Positions 58,319 to 64,000 of a DNA stretch of 64,000 nucleotides are shown one piece after another. Made by a program: the position numbers and the translations under genes. The number at the start of each line of letters is the position of its first letter. Position 1 is the first letter of the stretch. Source of the DNA: Lineus longissimus (lineage: Eukaryota > Nemertea > Pilidiophora > Heteronemertea > Lineidae). The stretch is from positions 11,906,501 to 11,970,500 of the forward strand of contig NC_088311.1 of NCBI RefSeq assembly GCF_910592395.1, given 5' to 3'. A model generated the notes under the pieces. That model saw only the letters and a program-made list of their open reading frames with translations. It made no database searches and was not told the origin of the DNA.

Positions 58319-59664
58319 GGGAGATCAGTACTGTACACTGGAGGCGAGGTACAACTTGGTTGTTCTAAAATATAGACTATTGAATCGGATATGCGACAGA
58401 TTTCTAAATTACCATAAAATTCCGATCTGATCATGTAAGAATAAGCTCCAAATGTTGATTCGTAACCACGTTAGGTTCGAATGGCATTATTTCATGTTTT
58501 TATGCATTTTAAGGAGTGTTTCCAAGGTTTATCAGTGTTCCCAAGGTTTCACTAATTCCATACTTTATCACCTACCTTCTGTAATTGGATCCTCACTTGA
58601 TCGTATCACCCAGTCGAGGAGGCAGTCGTCATGCAGCAAACAGTTTTATCACATGCCATTGCCACGACGTCATCGAGGTTTTGCAAAAACCCGTCTCAAA
58701 ATCATATCTGATACAGATTGTTGCAGAAAATCATACCACACTCTAGATCTTTTGATGATCTTTCGGTTGAACACCATTAAAGCCGACTTCGGACTTGGCA
58801 GGACAACTTTATTCGATTGTTTAATGTGCGTTGTCAAGCGTGCCATCTAGCCGTGTGATATTTTCCCGGATCACATGGTTGTATCACACGGGTGACCTCT
58901 GTGAGGGTACCCCCTCTGTGACGCGGTAGAGAATCTCTATGACGCCAGCGTCATTGTTGAGGGCTTGACAACGGGGTCGGAGGTACGTCGTTGTCGCTGT
59001 TTTGGTAACGTCAGCGCGTCAGTGCGGCCGTGGATTTTACGTCATTGCGACGCAAGGCGCACTTTAGGTCCTGACTCCTGATTCACGGGAATGAATAATT
59101 TGCGTTGATCCCTCAAAATAATAATCGCAGTAGTCATGTAGTGGCTTGTGATAAACAGAAAACGACACTCGTGTGTTTTTTTAGCAAAAATCTCGCTCTC
59201 GTGGTTGTCTTGGCCCCCGGAAACCAACGACACCGTAGACACACTCGTTTGGTTTTCTAACTCCAATGTCGTTTTATAAAGTAAACAGGGCCCGGTCGTT
59301 CCAAAACAAAGCATAAACTTTTGGAAATCTCGATGTTACATCATTAGCTAGGTATGTTTACTGTTTATTCTATACAAACAATCACAACCTCGTACTCACA
59401 GTTTCAAAAGTCACTTCAACCGAGAAGGACCTACATCACCTTCCTCTTACTTCAACACTGGTTTTATTTCACAAAAGCAAAATTAAACAAATACACAGTA
59501 CACTTATTAAGAGGACACCATTTCATCATTATGTCAGCTTCCCAATATCATTGCTCCAGTATTCGTTACATCCCATCTGATTTAGATTTCAAAATATAAC
59601 GGAGATAAACATTTACTGGGGGATAACCACGCCCTTATCATCATCATCATCACTGCTCGAAACA
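58319..59664. other. No gene recognised
   Basis: Short frames only, apart from the dispersed repeat at 58518-58570. A GC-rich stretch with CGT-containing words lies at about 58900-59060. Confidence 0.3.
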
Positions 59665-59800
59665 AAATGTAAACACAAGCACCAGGCATCTTGATCTTAC
59701 GTCAACCACATAACAAAACACTAAATGTAAACATAAACATCAGGCATCTTGATCTTACGTCATCCCCATAACAAAACCCCAAATGTAAACATAAACACTC
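59665..59800 (+). repeat. 58-bp tandem repeat, about 2.4 units
   Basis: AAATGTAAACA recurs at 59665, 59723 and 59781, with CAGGCATCTTGATCTTACGT in the first two units. Confidence 0.85.
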
Positions 59801-60180
59801 GGTGTCTACACATGCTTCCCGAAATTGGTGGCTTGCATTGGAACTAACTTTTTTCCCCTTGTCCGTCATTAAAGGCATTCAAGTGTGTTGGTCAACCATG
59901 ACTATCTCCTTTGTCCCTCCACCATAAGGTCTAGTTTCCCCTTATGACATCACTATTTCGGACACTTGGCGCCCCATTTCTGGAAAGGTGTATAGCATGT
60001 GTACCAACTAATGTTATTTTTGTTTCCCTCACCGCTACTCATTGGACCATGCAGAACGACAATGGTGGGCGAAATGTGATTATTTCCACTGACCTTGTAA
60101 ATGTAAATGAGTGGTATCCCCGTTTGAAAAGTAGCTCTTGTTTTAAAGAAATAAGACAATCACCTTTTACCCGAGTAAAT

Positions 60181-60347
60181 TTAACCATGTATTGTCGCTG
60201 GATGATTTAAGTTGCACAAATTGCAAGATTTTGCGCACTGCGCTCTCATAAACCTCGCATTCGCCACACAGTTGCCGTCGGCCGCCCACTTATCACAGGC
60301 GGCGCTGTCGAAGAAGAGGTTGGTCGCCGCTGCGGTACATGGAACAG
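60181..60347 (-). CDS. ShKT-domain gene, last exon
   Basis: It is 54 codons plus stop. The acceptor is GTGTGCTTCAG, and the exon starts in phase 1. It carries a complete ShKT domain with six Cys: FFDSAACDKWAADGNCVAN, then FMRAQCAKSCNLC. The first Cys lies two residues after the exon start. ShKT domains form three disulphides. They occur in potassium-channel toxins but also as modules in secreted metalloproteases, peroxidases and cuticle or matrix proteins, so the name does not imply a toxin here. A short tail and TAA follow. Confidence 0.75.
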
Positions 60348-60526
60348 CTGAAGCACACAGAATTAAAAAAAAAATCCATTAATTGGTATATTAACGAGTA
60401 TAACGAGAAATCCTACCTTCAGGATGAGAATTGACCAACTGGCTGATGCGTTCGAATATGAATATAAAATTGCCAGTCATCTTTTTATGATCGATAACAC
60501 TAAAAGGGTATAAAAGGAACCCTCAC

Positions 60527-60697
60527 CTGACCATACTGGGATAACTTTCCTCGACGCATGTTGGCATCTGTAGTTACATGATCGAGCACACTGAGAGAAC
60601 ATGAATTTCTTATGTGTAACACAGAGATTAGCTGCCGCCCATTTGACGCAGGCCTGTCGGTCAAAGAAGTTGTCAACGCACCGGGCTGGTGGGCCCA
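60527..60697 (-). CDS. ShKT-domain gene, penultimate exon
   Basis: The acceptor is CTCTTTCAG and the donor TCAG|GTGAGG. The length of 171 bases begins and ends in phase 1, so it splices in frame to the exon at 60347. It encodes a second ShKT domain (FFDRQACVKWAAANLCVTH, FMFSQCARSCNYRC) and a 15-residue linker. The two domains are about 45 percent identical by eye. Upstream exons with the signal peptide or catalytic domain are not identifiable in this window, so the protein type is unknown. Confidence 0.75.
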
Positions 60698-60865
60698 CTG
60701 AAAGAGATTACGAAGAGCATGAATTACTATGTGCAATACCATCTTTCATTTCTTTGACAAAGATTGATAATAGAGTCTGTTACGCTCCAACTCTATAATA
60801 GTGCCAACTCTGATGGACATGATTCCAACTTAAATATGCCAACTCCAATGGAGATAGATAAGTAT

Positions 60866-62090
60866 TCAGCCGCAAGATGTCTCTACCGGGTGAACGGTTT
60901 GTTCCAACTCTAATATGCAAACTATACGAGAGTTTGCAATCAGTCTGAATGATTTAAAAACGCCTAAGTAAAGCAGGATGATCGTTCGTCTTCTTATCCG
61001 CAAGGACGCAAAGATCTCCCATGGTCCATTCAGCTGACTTCCTGAACATCCTGAAGATATTGGGCACAAAAAGAGCAACAATTTGATTGTAGCCATTGGT
61101 ATTTTGGTGTTTAATGAATGCGGGTTGTAAAATGACGACACAGGCATTTGACATGCCTCTACGTCGGCTGTGTGATTTTCATGTTGATTTTTCATGTTGA
61201 TTTTTTCAGTGTAGAAAAAGTACATGGTGTCCTCCAAAGATTGTTTGACCGCCCTGCATCAGGACTTGTCCCTGCTTATTCATGTCTATTGACATTTGCT
61301 CATCATCTTTAGACACAGGTTATTGTGACAGATATTAGTAAGGATAAAACAATCGTAGATGAAGGATATCTCAGTTGACAATTGGCATTGAGATCCAAAG
61401 ATCTTAGGTCCAGCTACCCGTGACTAGTCAGATGATCGAGTCGTGGGGACACCCATCACCACTAATATTACCAAATGAGGCAGGTTTTGCATTTCTAAAC
61501 CTTTTAGACAAAAAGGGGCCTAACTTTGGACAGAAATAAGTAATTAAGGTCTAATTGCACTTTAATTTGGCAAGCTAGCTTGTGAAAAAGACACGACATC
61601 CTTTTGTGTCTCAAGGAGTTGGCTAACAAATTAGACCCTTATTAGTCTTTTTCGAACAAAGCTATTGCCTAAAGTGTCTAGAAATGCAAAATTCGCCTCT
61701 TTTGGTGCTTTGACTGACGTAAAATGAATCTGTACAAATACATTAAAAAGCAAGAAAACCAAGTATAAAAACATTAAGATCAAGATCACTTACTATGTAT
61801 TTTCTAATAGATACAGATAGTACAATTACTGACTACGATATATTTTTCTCAGAAAAATATCTGGAAGATAGCCTTTGAACGAAATTAAAGGTTCTCATCC
61901 AAATTATCATAAAGTGTATAATCATGGTTCATGTCATATTCAAGTATATGTTTAGTTGACTATTTACTAAACAAAACTAGACCTTTGTTCACGGTAAAGT
62001 AAAGTGAAGCTACACATGTTATGGTTGTTATTAACTATATCAGATAGGAGCACTTCCACTCATCAAATTCTCTAGCTGATGTTGAGTTCA
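60866..62090. other. No gene recognised
   Basis: A minus-strand frame at 60866-61237 and an overlapping one at 60954-61154 look somewhat protein-like, but I recognise no domain. The rest is AT-rich and featureless. Confidence 0.3.
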
Positions 62091-63599
62091 TTAGGAAAAA
62101 AAATCACCGTCTTCCGGAAAAGCTGTTGAAGGTCGAAATTTGGCAAGCCAAATTTTAAGAAGCTTGTCTTTGAAGCGTTTTCGAGAATCCTCTGCTGTCA
62201 TTTTCCCCTGGAATGCGTCAAAATCGTCCATCAGTTCTTCATTCAAAACGTAATGCCCATTCACCTTTTCCAGTGTGATTCCTCTCGTCTGTGCATCTCT
62301 GGCCCACAGCACGCTCGCATTCGTTATGCCAAAGAGCCAGTGATTTTCTGGGACAGCATCCCATTCCGTTAAATTTTCACCCCTTTCCGCTCTTACAGCC
62401 TGTCTTATTTCATCATCATCCAAAGGCCATTCAGCATCCAGAGGTAAAGTATCTGATGGGTCATCGGGTCCTTCATGGGGTTTTCCCATCGACACTGTTT
62501 GGGACTGCAAGTCTACGGAACCACGCACATCATCTGAGGTATTCTCGGTACTCTCAAGAACACTTTCGTTTGTAAATGCATCATTTGGGTCCAAGTGTGC
62601 AGCACCGATACTGGGACTGTCTGCCTGATGCTGGGCTTCTTCAAGGCTCGTGCAGTTCAAAGGGGTGTCCTAGTAGGAGTCTTGGGCACTGAGTGGTTTC
62701 AGCAGAAGGGTGGATGGTAACAGGACGATCAGATACGCTCGAAATTACCACAATTTGCATTTTCAACATCTCTGAAGCAGCGCGCAGAACTAAGTGGTCT
62801 CCCCATGTACCTTGGCGGCTCATTCGACTCAGGTTCTCCTCCCAACTGTTGTCACCACTCACAAACGAGAATAATTCAGTGCCATCTGACATCCTTGGGT
62901 TGCGTCGTAAAACTCTACGATGTTTAGTCTTAGCGTTCTCGGGTTAAAATCGTTTATGCCGACGCGTTCCAACTGGTCGACGAGAGTTGCGAACATGCGG
63001 TTCCCATCGCCTTCAATTTTTCGTCTAACCTGGAGACCATGGTTGGTGATGGTTGCGAAGAATCGTTCTTGCATGCTATTTCTTGACTGGTGTTCCAATC
63101 TTGAGCATTCAATTGCTTGGTTGAGTTCAATGAATTCCAACATTGCCTCCACAGATGAGAAAGACGCTGTATTCGTTAAATACTCCTCGAATAGATATTC
63201 CTCTGTTGTCTTTGCAGTTCTCGGTCGGCGTTTCGCTTCTTCTTTACGCGTCATAGACGTGATATCGCTCACCGAAAACCATCCTTCATTTTCGGCATCA
63301 TCTAAGATGTATTTTACCCTGTAACAGTACTTTTGTTTCCGAGCCTTTGTAACGACCCCCTCGACTGCCTTTGGTGCCTTCACCTTCTTTCCACTTTTCC
63401 GCTGTTCTGTACCTTGAATCCGCACCAACACTTTATCCCCAACTGCGTATACACTTGGAGGTGATTTGCCTAGCTTTTTGTTAACCATCTTCTGTGCGTA
63501 TTTCTTCGAAGTCTTTCTGACCTCTTCTCTAATTTCATCGGCAGCTGCTTTGAAAGCTTGAACATCATCCAGGGTTGCACTGTTCTCTTTTGTATCCAC
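62091..63599 (-). pseudogene. Integrase-tail/OTU-domain gene, last exon, two frameshifts
   Basis: The exon begins after the acceptor CTACGTCTTTTTCAG. Part 1 (63599 to about 62905) has a basic helix (EIREEVRKTSKKYAQKMV), a Tudor/SH3-like barrel segment (YAVGDKVLVRIQG to WFSVSDITS), then the start of an OTU cysteine-protease fold (VRRKIEGDGNRMFATLVDQL). The reading shifts near 62903 and continues with WEENLSRMSRQGTWGDHLVL to LLLGHPFEL. It shifts again near 62650 into an acidic C-terminal region (62660-62091). The arrangement resembles transposon-derived integrase proteins (KRBA2/GINGER type) fused to an OTU domain; that assignment is tentative. The catalytic Cys expected in GDGNC is Arg (codon at 62997-62999). 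No integrase core lies in the window. Confidence 0.5.
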
Positions 63600-64000
63600 C
63601 TGAAAAAGACGTAGAAACATTGAGAGTATGAGGCAAACAACGGGAGAGATTTTACTTTCCATGTGGGTCATTCCATGCCAAAACAACACCCCCCCCTTCC
63701 AATTTGGCTCATCTTCAGCACACATAGGGCCCATCGAAGAAAATATCACATGAGGAATATTCGAACCTGCCACCTTCGTTTTTTTCGGAGCATTAAGTCG
63801 TGATTTCTCGCTCAGGTGTTCAACTATCTTGGAAGCTCAACACAGAATTTTAAGCCAGAATCTCTTTACTGATTTGTCACATGAAAAAGGAGCAAGCAAA
63901 AATAAACCCGCTGGACGAAGGATGACTGCATCCCGCATCTAGGAATTATCTATAAAGGATAATCACCCCCATTTATTTTTCGTCCTCCTCCTCATGTTCG
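63600..64000 (-). other. Probable intron or upstream sequence of the OTU-type gene
   Basis: Directly upstream of the acceptor at 63600-63602. I see no convincing upstream exon before the window ends. Confidence 0.35.

Overview
The window looks like repeat-rich nuclear DNA from an invertebrate animal, most likely a marine one. It is moderately AT-rich and has GT-AG introns. It carries BEL/Pao, APE-type LINE, pogo/Tigger, PIF/Harbinger, Helentron-type (HINE/DINE-like) and Polinton/adintovirus-type sequences, and one ShKT-domain host gene. I cannot name the phylum. Nothing suggests bacterial operons, CRISPR arrays or rRNA, and I found no convincing tRNA.

Layout. 1-2.7 kb (minus): relics of a Polinton/adintovirus-like element, with a structural-type gene lying in two frames, a Cys-rich ORF and a complete dUTPase. 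2.9-4.3 kb: exon-sized segments flanked by good splice signals, two of them copies in a direct repeat. 4.3-6.3 kb (plus): a long decayed coding region of unknown family. 7.9-13.2 kb: a LINE fragment (plus), then LINE 1 (minus) split by an 855-bp Harbinger element with TAA target duplications and TIRs of about 240 bp. 14.0-14.6 kb: a second Harbinger-like TIR element. 14.7-17.1 kb: a 2.35-kb pogo/Tigger transposon whose two-exon transposase gene reads intact. 17.1-31.5 kb: LINE 2 (minus), with a 9.5-kb BEL/Pao retrotransposon (two 1,450-bp LTRs, GATT target duplication) inserted near the start of its ORF1. 32.1-37.2 kb: LINE 3, split by a 4.4-kb HINE-like element that itself contains a second HINE-like element with a long (CGT)n tract and 302-bp tandem repeats. 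38.8 kb: one orphan coding exon candidate. 40.5-53.4 kb: further copies of these repeats, a TIR element with TGTAGCCCC boxes, a B-family DNA polymerase relic (47.9 kb) and small TTAA-flanked elements. 53.8-58.3 kb: a large palindrome running into a 1,073-bp tandem array. 60.2-60.7 kb (minus): two exons of an ShKT-domain gene. 62.1-63.6 kb (minus): the last exon of an integrase-tail/OTU-type gene with two frameshifts and a substituted catalytic Cys.

There is no shared host pathway here; the region records successive transposition. Two themes recur. First, exact or near-exact tandem duplications (51, 82, 237, 404 and 1,073 bp), some with 2-3 bp junction microhomology. Second, single-base frameshifts in elements that otherwise look young. 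Together these could mean a real mutational process or assembly and polishing errors. The dUTPase, the pogo transposase and the ShKT exons are the most clearly intact coding sequences.
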